DNA of 6,542 bases from JAGDXZ01 sp049965975 (GTDB taxonomy: Archaea > Micrarchaeota > Micrarchaeia > Micrarchaeales > CABMGC01): positions 1 to 6,542 of the forward strand of contig JBMFVN010000040.1 of the NCBI GenBank assembly GCA_049965975.1, in the 5' to 3' direction. This document shows, piece by piece, positions 1 through 5,622 of this stretch. A program made the translations under genes and the position numbers. Position 1 is the first letter of the stretch. Every line of letters starts with the position of its first letter. The notes beneath the pieces were generated by a model. It searched no databases. It had not been told where the DNA came from and worked only from the letters and a program-made list of their open reading frames with translations.

Positions 1-365
1 ACAAGAACGCGGTCTCCTTTCTTTACGGCATCTGTATGCACTTGCAGCGTTTCTTCGCCGTATTCGAGCTTGTAAGTCTCGCTTATCGTTTCGAAGGGAA
101 GCTTGCCCTTCTTCCTTACAGGTATGAAGCCTGCGCCCATCGCCTTTGCAACAGCCGCTCCTATTATGAAGCCCCTTGCCTCTATTCCTGCAACATAATC
201 TACTTTGCCCCTGTATTCTTTTGCTATTGCCTCTATGCACAGGTTAAAAGTCTCGTAATCCCTTAGCAGTGGGGTTATATCCCTGAAGATTATCCCCTTT
301 TTCGGATAGTCTGGAATGCTCCTTATCTTTTCCTTTATTCTTCTTTCAAGCTCTCCCTCAGCCAT
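1..365 (-). CDS. apt: Adenine phosphoribosyltransferase, partial (C-terminus beyond window)
   Basis: Read on the minus strand from an ATG at 365, an open frame runs without a stop to the window edge and gives 121 complete residues. It makes AMP from adenine and PRPP (purine salvage, cytoplasm). Seen: an N-terminal segment with IPDYPKKGIIFRDITPLL (about residues 17-34), then GIEARGFIIGAAVA (60-73), IPVRKKGKLP (81-90), and YKLEYGEETLQVH (98-110) followed by VKKGDRVL. These are the ordered hallmarks of Apt. The PRPP-binding acidic motif that normally follows (DDLLATGGT-like) would start just outside the window and cannot be checked. Family length is about 170-180 residues, so roughly the first two thirds are present. 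The start is supported by the first family motif beginning at residue 17 and by a TATA-like box 23 bases upstream, which suggests a leaderless or nearly leaderless mRNA. It is transcribed divergently from alba. Confidence 0.93.
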   Translation of the reverse strand, partial: MAEGELERRIKEKIRSIPDYPKKGIIFRDITPLLRDYETFNLCIEAIAKEYRGKVDYVAGIEARGFIIGAAVAKAMGAGFIPVRKKGKLPFETISETYKLEYGEETLQVHTDAVKKGDRVL

Positions 366-387
366 AGACAATTTATTAGCATGCCTG

Positions 388-397
388 ATTTAAATAG
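388..397 (-). promoter_or_regulatory. TATA-like box for apt
   Basis: On the minus strand this reads CTATTTAAAT. Its centre lies about 27 bases before the apt ATG at 365, the usual archaeal TATA-to-start distance, so transcription should begin at or within a few bases of the start codon. No Shine-Dalgarno-like sequence precedes the ATG, which agrees with a leaderless message. Inferred from sequence only. Confidence 0.55.
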
Positions 398-460
398 TTT
401 TTTGCGTTTGAATCTGTGCCTTTTGCTGAAGTATCTTATCTGCTGAGAAGTCAAGTCAAT

Positions 461-470
461 CTTTATAAAT
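461..470 (+). promoter_or_regulatory. TATA box for alba
   Basis: The sequence CTTTATAAAT is a near-consensus archaeal TATA box. Its centre is about 45 bases before the alba ATG, placing the transcription start near 490 and leaving a leader of about 20 bases. That leader is long enough to hold the GGTGA ribosome site at 502. The rest of 366-510 holds the apt box on the other strand and nothing else I can recognise. Confidence 0.65.
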
Positions 471-501
471 CCTCTCTAGCTTAATATTACAAAAGTGACA
501 A

Positions 502-506
502 GGTGA
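502..506 (+). promoter_or_regulatory. Shine-Dalgarno site of alba
   Basis: GGTGA pairs with the TCACC of a typical archaeal 16S rRNA 3' end. It sits four bases before the ATG at 511 and fixes that ATG as the start. The same pentamer at the same four-base spacing precedes the endonuclease III gene. Confidence 0.7.
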
Positions 507-510
507 CACA

Positions 511-834
511 ATGAGCGAAGCAAACGTAAACGAACAAGCAAACAAAGAGGAGAAGCAGGAAGGCATACCAGAGAATGTGGTGTATGTGGGCAAGAAGCCA
601 GCAATGAGCTATGTTCTTGCAGTAGTCACTCAGTTCAACAACGGGGCAAAGAACGTGAAGATAAAAGCCAGGGGCAACACAATATCAAGGGCTGTCGACG
701 TTGCGGAAATATCAAGGAACAGGTTCCTGCAGGACGTGCATGTGGACAACATAGCAATAAACTCTGAAGAGCTCCAGAACGAGGACGGAACCAAGTCGAA
801 GGTAAGCACGATAGAAATAACCCTTGCCAAATAA
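511..834 (+). CDS. alba: Alba family chromatin / nucleic-acid-binding protein
   Basis: A 107-residue protein of the Alba (Sso10b) family, which dimerises and coats DNA and also binds RNA in archaea. Seen: VVYVGKKPAMSYVLAV (about 23-38), VKIKARGNTISRAVDVAEI (49-67), RNRFL (69-73), and the C-terminal strand KVSTIEITLAK. These align in order with the whole Sso10b core. Lys28-Lys29 in GKKP correspond to the DNA-contacting Lys16-Lys17 of Sulfolobus Alba, Lys16 being the known acetylation site. Before the core is a 20-residue, glutamate-rich, probably disordered tail. The core is complete at the family's usual length of about 90 residues. The gene has its own TATA box, a short leader and a GGTGA site, and is followed by a T-rich tract, so it is probably a single-gene, strongly expressed unit. 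Confidence 0.95.
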   Translation: MSEANVNEQANKEEKQEGIPENVVYVGKKPAMSYVLAVVTQFNNGAKNVKIKARGNTISRAVDVAEISRNRFLQDVHVDNIAINSEELQNEDGTKSKVSTIEITLAK

Positions 835-875
835 TTTCTTTTTTCTTTTCTGTTTTTATCCTTGTTTTATTTTTC
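835..875 (+). terminator. T-rich terminator of alba
   Basis: Directly after the alba stop, 24 of the 32 bases from 835 to 866 are T, with runs of four to six, and the tract continues to 874. Archaeal RNA polymerase terminates on T-rich non-template tracts without needing a hairpin. The tract extends into the 3' end of the convergent CBS gene, so the two genes share this small boundary. Confidence 0.65.
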
Positions 876-1229
876 CTTGTGGTACTTTGCTATTTCAGTA
901 GCAGAGACTATGCCTGTGCAGTGAAGAGTAACGTTGTCTTTTACAACAGGTATCCTTGCAATCGAGTTTTCAACCATAAGCCTGGCAGCCTTGTCTATGC
1001 TGTCGTCCTCGGTAACATATACGAGCCTTAACTTCATGGCTCCGAGCCTTTCGGCTTGGGGCTCCACTTCAAGCTCGCTCCTTGTTACGATTCCTACGAG
1101 CCTGGAGCCGCTCAGCACGGGTAATACAGATACCCTGGCAGTATCCATGAGCTTTTTGGCTGTGCCGGTGCTTGCGTTCACGTTTACAGCAACGACTGGC
1201 CTTAGCATTATCTCCTTCACGCTAGCCAT
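867..1229 (-). CDS. Tandem CBS-domain protein
   Basis: A stand-alone pair of CBS domains (a Bateman module), 120 residues. Such modules usually bind adenosyl ligands (AMP, ATP, SAM) and act as sensors; the partner here is unknown. Seen: first CBS domain about residues 1-56 (VKEIMLRPVVAV near the N-terminus, then VSVLPVLSGSRLVGIVTRSEL at 33-53), second about 60-118 (VYVTEDDSIDKAARLM, then IARIPVVKDN and TGIVSATEIAKY). The frame stays open upstream to about 1535, but that part is antisense to the next gene and has no CBS homology. The ATG at 1229 starts exactly at the first CBS motif and has an AT-rich TATA-like stretch about 26 bases before it, so it is preferred. There is no Shine-Dalgarno site, suggesting a leaderless mRNA. 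It is divergent from the PF04008 gene and convergent with alba. Confidence 0.9.
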   Translation of the reverse strand: MASVKEIMLRPVVAVNVNASTGTAKKLMDTARVSVLPVLSGSRLVGIVTRSELEVEPQAERLGAMKLRLVYVTEDDSIDKAARLMVENSIARIPVVKDNVTLHCTGIVSATEIAKYHKEK

Positions 1230-1286
1230 TTGCTCTATTTTACTAATATGTATATGTTTTAATTCTTTTGCCTGCAATAGAAAATC
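1230..1286. promoter_or_regulatory. Divergent promoter region, CBS gene and PF04008 operon
   Basis: These 57 AT-rich bases separate two start codons on opposite strands and must hold both promoters. For the minus-strand gene, ACATATACATATT (about 1245-1257) is centred some 22-26 bases before the ATG at 1229. For the plus-strand operon, TATATGTTTTAATT (1251-1264) ends about 23 bases before the ATG at 1287. The two candidate boxes overlap, so initiation in the two directions could compete. Neither start has a Shine-Dalgarno site, consistent with leaderless transcripts. Box positions are inferred by eye. Confidence 0.5.
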
Positions 1287-1781
1287 ATGCCTAGCATAGA
1301 TGTAGATATTGTCAAAATAGAAAAGAAGCAGGACACGCAGCTCATTTTGGGCCATGCAGGCTTCATAAAAACAGCAGAGGACCTTTACGAGGCAATGGTA
1401 AACTCTGTGCCAAGCGTGAAGTTCGGCCTGGCGTTTGCCGAGGCAAGCGGCCCTTGCCTTGTTAGGAGCGAGGGCAATGACGAGCAGCTGACAAGGCAGG
1501 CAGAGCAAAACATGCTGAGAATAGGCGCAGGCCATTCATTCATAATCCTCTTCGAAGGGGCTTACCCTATAAACGTGCTCAACAGCATAAAGCACGTGAA
1601 CGAGGTTACAAGGGTCTACTGTGCAACATCAAACCCTGTAGAGGTGCTTGTTGCAAAAACAGGCCTAGGAAGAAGCATTATAGGCGTTGTAGACGGGAGC
1701 GCGTCTAAGGGCATAGAAAAAAGCGAAGACAAGGCAAGCAGAAGGAAGCTGCTTAGAAGTATAGGCTACAAGCTCGGGTGA
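1287..1781 (+). CDS. Adenosine-specific kinase family protein (PF04008, adenosine/AMP-binding)
   Basis: A 164-residue protein matching the small PF04008 family over its whole length of about 160 residues. Members bind adenosine and AMP. The kinase name comes from a Pyrobaculum structure with an apparently phosphorylated histidine, and the physiological reaction is not firmly established. Seen: VKFGLAFAEASGPCLVRSEG (44-63) then ND, IGAGHSFIILFEGAYPINVL (79-98), EVTRVYCATSNPVEVLVAKT (106-125), GRSIIGVVDG (128-137), and RRKLLRSIGYKLG at the end. His83 in GAGHSF is the best candidate for the modified histidine, which is inferred. It starts at an ATG with no ribosome site, right after the shared promoter. 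Its stop codon lies inside the Shine-Dalgarno site of the endonuclease III gene, so the two are probably translationally coupled as first and second genes of one operon. Confidence 0.9.
   Translation: MPSIDVDIVKIEKKQDTQLILGHAGFIKTAEDLYEAMVNSVPSVKFGLAFAEASGPCLVRSEGNDEQLTRQAEQNMLRIGAGHSFIILFEGAYPINVLNSIKHVNEVTRVYCATSNPVEVLVAKTGLGRSIIGVVDGSASKGIEKSEDKASRRKLLRSIGYKLG
1777..1781 (+). promoter_or_regulatory. Shine-Dalgarno site of nth, overlapping the previous stop codon
   Basis: GGTGA contains the TGA stop of the PF04008 gene (1779-1781) and sits four bases before the nth ATG at 1786. A ribosome finishing the first gene ends exactly on the site used to start the second, the arrangement expected for translational coupling. 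Confidence 0.7.
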
Positions 1782-1785
1782 CCCA

Positions 1786-2451
1786 ATGTTCAAGGCGCTA
1801 GACCACGAGACTGCAAAGCGCGTAGTGGAGATACTTGAGCAAGAGTATAAAGAGGCAAAGTACTACTTGAACTTTTCAACGCCCATAGACCTTCTCGTCG
1901 CTGCGATACTTTCGGCGCAGACAAAGGACTCTGTTGTCAACGCTGTTACGCCCGCGCTCTTTGCAAAGTACAAGACAGCACGCGACTACGCAAATGCCAA
2001 CGCCGAAGACATTCTGAAGCTGGTCAGGCCGGTCAGCTTTGCAGGCAACAAGGTGAAGAACATAATAAACGCCTGCAAGATAATAGAAAAGCAGTATAAC
2101 GGCAAGGTTCCGGACAAAATGGAGCAGCTTCTTGAGCTGCCAGGGGTCGGCAGGAAGACGGCAAATACCATACTTATAAACGCATACGGCATTGTCGAAG
2201 GAATACCAGTAGATACTTGGGTGATAAAGCTTGCTTACAGGATAGGCCTAAGCGGCAACAAGGATCCAGAGAAGATAGAGCAGGACCTTATGCAAGTGGT
2301 AGACAAGAAGTACTGGCACAATTTTGCATACGTACTGAAATATCATGGCAAGGCAATATGCCAGTCGCTTGTTCCTTTGTGCAGCAAATGCATTCTTGGC
2401 CCAAGCGGCCACAACCTCTGCCCGAGAAACGGCGTGTTGAAAAGCAAATGA
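1786..2451 (+). CDS. nth: Endonuclease III, DNA glycosylase / AP lyase
   Basis: A 221-residue HhH-GPD base-excision enzyme that removes oxidised pyrimidines and cleaves the resulting AP site (E. coli Nth is 211 residues). Seen: LLVAAILSAQTKD (36-48), a helix-hairpin-helix LPGVGRKTANTIL (118-130) with catalytic Lys124, GIPVDTWVIKLAYR (139-152) with catalytic Asp143, and C-terminal cysteines 192, 199, 202 and 212 for a [4Fe-4S] cluster. The residue after Asp-Thr, histidine in E. coli (VDTHV), is Trp here. The cysteine spacing is X6-X2-X9 instead of the usual X6-X2-X5: four extra residues lie in the last loop. All four cysteines are present, so a cluster is still likely. Second gene of the operon, coupled to PF04008 upstream, with only 10 bases before EndoQ. 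It is more like Nth than MutY, since the catalytic Lys is present. Confidence 0.95.
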   Translation: MFKALDHETAKRVVEILEQEYKEAKYYLNFSTPIDLLVAAILSAQTKDSVVNAVTPALFAKYKTARDYANANAEDILKLVRPVSFAGNKVKNIINACKIIEKQYNGKVPDKMEQLLELPGVGRKTANTILINAYGIVEGIPVDTWVIKLAYRIGLSGNKDPEKIEQDLMQVVDKKYWHNFAYVLKYHGKAICQSLVPLCSKCILGPSGHNLCPRNGVLKSK

Positions 2452-2461
2452 CGGCGCGCTT

Positions 2462-3739
2462 ATGGAATTCATTGCTGATTTGCACATTCATTCAAAGTAT
2501 GCAAGGGCGACTAGCGAAAGGATGGAGCTCGCTAATATAGACACAGTTTGCTCTGAAAAAGGCATAAGCATAGTCTCCACAGGGGACTTCACGCATCCCG
2601 CATGGTTCAAAAGTCTCAAGGAAAACCTGGAAGAAGCAGAGGAAGGCCTTTATGTACTGCGCGGCTCGCGGGCCAAGACAAGATTTGTGTTTGGGGTAGA
2701 AATAGCCACTATAGCAGAGGCGCCTAGCTCGAGCAAGAGAAAAGGAATAAGAAAGGTGCACAACTGCGTGCTTGCACCAAATGCAGAAACCGCAGAGCAG
2801 ATAAACGATGCGCTTGCCAAGCACGCTGATCTTTCTATTGATGGCAGGCCTTCCCTTGGCATGTCGCCTGCCGAGCTTGTCGAGATAGTAAAAGGCATAA
2901 GCAGCGATGCAATTGTGTTTCCTGCTCATGCATGGACTCCTTGGTTTGGTGTTTTCGGGTCCGTATCCGGCTACGACTCTATGAAAGAAGCATATGAAGA
3001 CCAGGAGCAGCACATAAACGCTCTTGAAACAGGCTTGTCTTCTGATCCTGCCATGAATTGGCGCGTTTCTGCACTCGACAAGTATGCTCTAGTATCTACC
3101 AGCGACGCCCATTCTTTGCAAAAGATAGGCAGGGAAGCCACAGTTTTCGAAATGCAAGCTGACAAGCTTTCATTTTCGGCGATCGCACGGGCAATAAATG
3201 AGAAGAGGATAAAATACACTATAGAGTTTTATCCTGAAGAGGGCAAGTACCACTATGATGGCCACAGGAAGTGCGGCATTTCGATGTCGCCCGAAGAATC
3301 AAAGAAATATAACAACATATGCCCTGTATGCGGCAAGCCCCTTACCCTTGGAGTTCTTCACAGGGTCGACGACCTTGCAGACAGGCCGATGGGCTATGTA
3401 CCCAAAGGCGCTGCACCATTTGTGCACGCGGTTCCTCTTGTTGAGATACTTGCAGAAGTGCTCGGCAAGCCCGAGCAGTCGGAAGCAGTAGTTCGCGCAT
3501 ATTCTTTGCTTGTTTCAAAGTTTGGAAGCGAAATGAATGTTCTGCTCAAAGCAGATGCAAGCGAGATAGAAAAGATAGACAAGGCCGTTGCTGCAGCAAT
3601 AGCAAACGTCAGAAGTAACAAGGTTTATGTCAAGCCGGGCTACGATGGTGTGTTTGGCATTGTAGATGTTTCAGGGTCTAAAAAGCCAAGCGAAGAGGCC
3701 GGGCAAAAGAGAAGCCAAAAGACCATATCAGAATTTTGA
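2462..3739 (+). CDS. Endonuclease Q (PHP-type DNA repair endonuclease)
   Basis: A 425-residue member of the family once annotated as a PHP protein or putative helicase (TIGR00375), now known from Thermococcales work as endonuclease Q. It nicks DNA 5' of uracil, hypoxanthine and AP sites. Seen: PHP metal residues in ADLHIHSKY (Asp6, His8, His10), STGDFTHP (Asp42, His45), FGVE (Glu80), His100, FPAHAWTPWFG (154-163) and TSDAHS (Asp215, His217). Next comes a zinc-finger region with His264, His268, Cys271 and CPVC (Cys287, Cys290), then GVLHRVDDLADRP (297-309) and a helical C-terminal part. After a charged linker (about 404-418) the protein ends in QKTISEF, a PCNA-box-like tail. The ATG at 2462 is the first possible start after an in-frame stop and leads straight into the first metal motif. 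It has no ribosome site and probably depends on translation of nth, 10 bases upstream. Confidence 0.93.
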   Translation: MEFIADLHIHSKYARATSERMELANIDTVCSEKGISIVSTGDFTHPAWFKSLKENLEEAEEGLYVLRGSRAKTRFVFGVEIATIAEAPSSSKRKGIRKVHNCVLAPNAETAEQINDALAKHADLSIDGRPSLGMSPAELVEIVKGISSDAIVFPAHAWTPWFGVFGSVSGYDSMKEAYEDQEQHINALETGLSSDPAMNWRVSALDKYALVSTSDAHSLQKIGREATVFEMQADKLSFSAIARAINEKRIKYTIEFYPEEGKYHYDGHRKCGISMSPEESKKYNNICPVCGKPLTLGVLHRVDDLADRPMGYVPKGAAPFVHAVPLVEILAEVLGKPEQSEAVVRAYSLLVSKFGSEMNVLLKADASEIEKIDKAVAAAIANVRSNKVYVKPGYDGVFGIVDVSGSKKPSEEAGQKRSQKTISEF

Positions 3740-3757
3740 AAGCGTAAAAATCAAATG

Positions 3758-3771
3758 CTATTTATATTTTA
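3758..3771 (+). promoter_or_regulatory. TATA-like box for the S16 protease gene
   Basis: The sequence CTATTTATATTTTA lies in the 55-base gap after the EndoQ gene. Its centre is about 30 bases before the ATG at 3795, so the mRNA should begin at or a few bases before the start codon. No Shine-Dalgarno site is seen. The same AT-rich stretch may help end the upstream operon. The gene can therefore have its own promoter even if some read-through occurs. Confidence 0.55.
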
Positions 3772-3794
3772 TCTGAAAAATATATCTTGATTGA

Positions 3795-5609
3795 ATGAAG
3801 CCTTATTTTGTGCTGTTGCTTGGCATAGCAATTTTGTCATTTTCAGTGGGCGTGTCTTTTGCATTTGTAACTTCGATTCACGCGCCGGCAGTAATAAGCA
3901 ACGAGAGCATAGGCACTCTTACCTTGATCTCTCTAAATGTCACAAGGGGCATTGGCTCTGTAACAATTTCTGGACCTTCTTCTGTAGGCCTTAGCACGAT
4001 TGATTCTGCAAAAGAGGCAGTTTCATTTGCCTGCTCATATCTTGGCGTAAACCAGTCTCTATACAATTTTTCGTTCGTAATACACGACAAGAATGTGAGC
4101 GTATCTGGGCCAAGCGCGGGCCTTGCCTTTACCCTGCTAAGCATATCTGGTCTGGAGCATGCTCAGCTTGCCAGCAATTTCACGGTATCAGGAGAAATTC
4201 TAAGCAACGGGTCGATAGGCCTTATAGGCGGAGTTTACGATAAAGCCGAGGCAGCTTCGCGCAACCACATGCGGTTCTTCATATTGCCTAACTCCACTGC
4301 CGGTGGCATTTTGGAGGAGCTGATCTATTATATTTCGCAGAGCGTATTCGATATACCGATAGTCCAAGTGACGAATGTATCGCAGGTCCTGCCATACGCC
4401 TTCGGCACCTCTCCTTCTATTCCCGAATTCAATTTCAACATAACACAGCACTATCACTTAAGCGAAATTCCAAGGCTGAATCTCACATGCAGCGACTGCA
4501 ACACCAGCGCATTTGAGCAGCTTGTCAACCTAACCTTAAACTTCACCGATTCAGAAATACAGGCAATACCAAGCTCATTCGATTCTGCAAAGCAGCAGAT
4601 GCTTGCAAACGAGCAGCGCTACAAGGAAATAGCAAGCAAGGGTTATGCCTATTCCGCAGCAGACTTTGCTTTCCTGCAGTTTCTCCAAGCTTTTACGCTT
4701 GCAAACAAGGCCAATTACACGCATGCAGGAGCTTCGTCTGTTCTTTCAAACATAAGCGCGTATTGCTCTTCGCTTGTTCCTCCCATGCTTACTAATAACA
4801 ACTACGAGTATGTGATAGGCGGCGAGCTTAGGCAGGAGCTTGCGAACCTCACGCTTGAGCAAGCCCAGGCTTTGCTGAATTCGAGCACATTAACAAGCGA
4901 TACATACATAGAAAGCCTTTACTACGGCTCGGAAGCCCTAGGCTGGTGCAAGGCTGCGCAGGAGCTTTACAACATATCAAGCAGCATTGGTGGCAATTAC
5001 ATAACATTCTCGCCGGCGCTAAAGTCAGAAGTAGCAAGCGAGATAGACAAGGCGGAGCAGTTCGGCTACAATCTGTACTTGGAGTCTGCAATAAAAAGCT
5101 ACGACTCAGGCAACTATGCAGCAGCGCTTTACTCTGCAGTCTATGCCGACGCGCTCGAGAATCCTGATTTGACAAAGGGCATGTCTGCCGCGCAAATTGA
5201 AAATGCCACATATGCCAACATAGCAAACGGCACAGTCGGCATTTGGCCTTACGAGTTTGCCGCACAAGCAATGTTCTACCTCAATGAGTACAAGCTTGGC
5301 AACATCTCTGATCTTAATGTAGCTTATTCAACATCTGTTCTTGCAAGCGCGCTCGAATCTGCTGACAAGGAGCTTGAGAATGCCTTTGTCGTGTCGAGCT
5401 CTGCAATGGTTACGCCCGCGCTCATGCAGCAGATAAATCAGATCAATGCGAATATTCAGCAGCTGTTCGCGCTTTTGCTTTTGGTGCTTATCCTGCTTTT
5501 TGCAGTTCTTGTAATATTGCTGGTAATGCTTGTTGGTAAGAAACAGCAGCCAGCTGTCAGCGAGCAAGCTCAGCTCAAGCAAAAAAGGCGCAGCAGAAGA
5601 ACGAGCTGA
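3795..5609 (+). CDS. Secreted, membrane-anchored Lon-like (S16) serine protease without ATPase domain
   Basis: A 604-residue protein of the type grouped as predicted archaeal S16-like proteases (COG1750-like). Seen: a signal peptide or N-terminal membrane anchor (1-24), a Lon proteolytic fold (about 28-205), a mostly helical region (about 240-545) with Tyr/Ala-rich helix pairs, one C-terminal membrane span (about 556-580), and a short basic tail ending in Lys/Arg pairs. The Ser-Lys dyad is Ser107 in SGPSAGLAFTLLS and Lys150 in IGLIGGVYDKAEAAS. They are 43 residues apart, the same as Ser679 and Lys722 of E. coli Lon, so activity is likely. No AAA+ domain is present, so proteolysis should be ATP-independent, with the catalytic part outside the cell. 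The region between signal peptide and anchor holds 22 N-X-S/T sequons, suggesting heavy glycosylation. Substrates are unknown. It has its own TATA-like box and converges on the UbiA gene with a 9-base gap. Confidence 0.88.
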   Translation: MKPYFVLLLGIAILSFSVGVSFAFVTSIHAPAVISNESIGTLTLISLNVTRGIGSVTISGPSSVGLSTIDSAKEAVSFACSYLGVNQSLYNFSFVIHDKNVSVSGPSAGLAFTLLSISGLEHAQLASNFTVSGEILSNGSIGLIGGVYDKAEAASRNHMRFFILPNSTAGGILEELIYYISQSVFDIPIVQVTNVSQVLPYAFGTSPSIPEFNFNITQHYHLSEIPRLNLTCSDCNTSAFEQLVNLTLNFTDSEIQAIPSSFDSAKQQMLANEQRYKEIASKGYAYSAADFAFLQFLQAFTLANKANYTHAGASSVLSNISAYCSSLVPPMLTNNNYEYVIGGELRQELANLTLEQAQALLNSSTLTSDTYIESLYYGSEALGWCKAAQELYNISSSIGGNYITFSPALKSEVASEIDKAEQFGYNLYLESAIKSYDSGNYAAALYSAVYADALENPDLTKGMSAAQIENATYANIANGTVGIWPYEFAAQAMFYLNEYKLGNISDLNVAYSTSVLASALESADKELENAFVVSSSAMVTPALMQQINQINANIQQLFALLLLVLILLFAVLVILLVMLVGKKQQPAVSEQAQLKQKRRSRRTS

Positions 5610-5622
5610 CTTAGAAAGTCAG
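5606..5622. repeat. Perfect inverted repeat over two convergent stop codons
   Basis: CTGACTT at 5606-5612 and AAGTCAG at 5616-5622 form a perfect 7-bp dyad around the three bases AGA. Each arm contains the TGA stop of one of the two convergent genes (5607-5609 plus, 5619-5621 minus). Transcripts from both sides could form the same hairpin at their 3' ends. No T-run follows on either strand, so a classic hairpin terminator is not supported. Part of the symmetry follows simply from both genes ending in TGA. Confidence 0.6.

Noticed and set aside
36..266. Plus-strand 76-residue open frame at the left edge
   Set aside because: It is antisense to apt, whose family motifs run continuously on the other strand.
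421..458. Possible small RNA in the apt/alba gap, suggested by repeated TGCTGA-like boxes
   Set aside because: The boxes TGCTGAAGT and TGCTGAGAAGT do not give a proper C/D box order or a stable stem, and the stretch lies just before the alba TATA box, so a plain promoter region is simpler.
1230..1535. Minus-strand extension of the CBS gene to a 222-residue protein
   Set aside because: The extra 102 residues lie antisense to the well-conserved PF04008 gene, have no CBS similarity and a Cys/His/Tyr-rich composition typical of antisense reading. The ATG at 1229 fits the first CBS motif and the promoter spacing.
2217..2540. Plus-strand 107-residue open frame across the nth/EndoQ junction
   Set aside because: It overlaps the conserved 3' end of nth and the start of EndoQ in another frame and matches nothing.
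2492..3013. Minus-strand 173-residue open frame within the EndoQ gene
   Set aside because: It is entirely antisense to strongly conserved EndoQ metal motifs, is rich in Cys, Arg and His, and has no recognisable domain.
4849..5271. Minus-strand 140-residue open frame opposite the protease gene
   Set aside because: It is Cys/Leu/Arg-rich antisense reading of the Ala/Ser-rich helical region, with no domain or promoter signal.
5578..5588. T-run on the minus strand as a terminator for the UbiA gene
   Set aside because: Six T on the minus strand, about 31 bases past the UbiA stop, could weakly terminate, but the run arises from two lysine codons and adjoining bases in the basic tail of the protease, so the evidence is too thin to annotate it.
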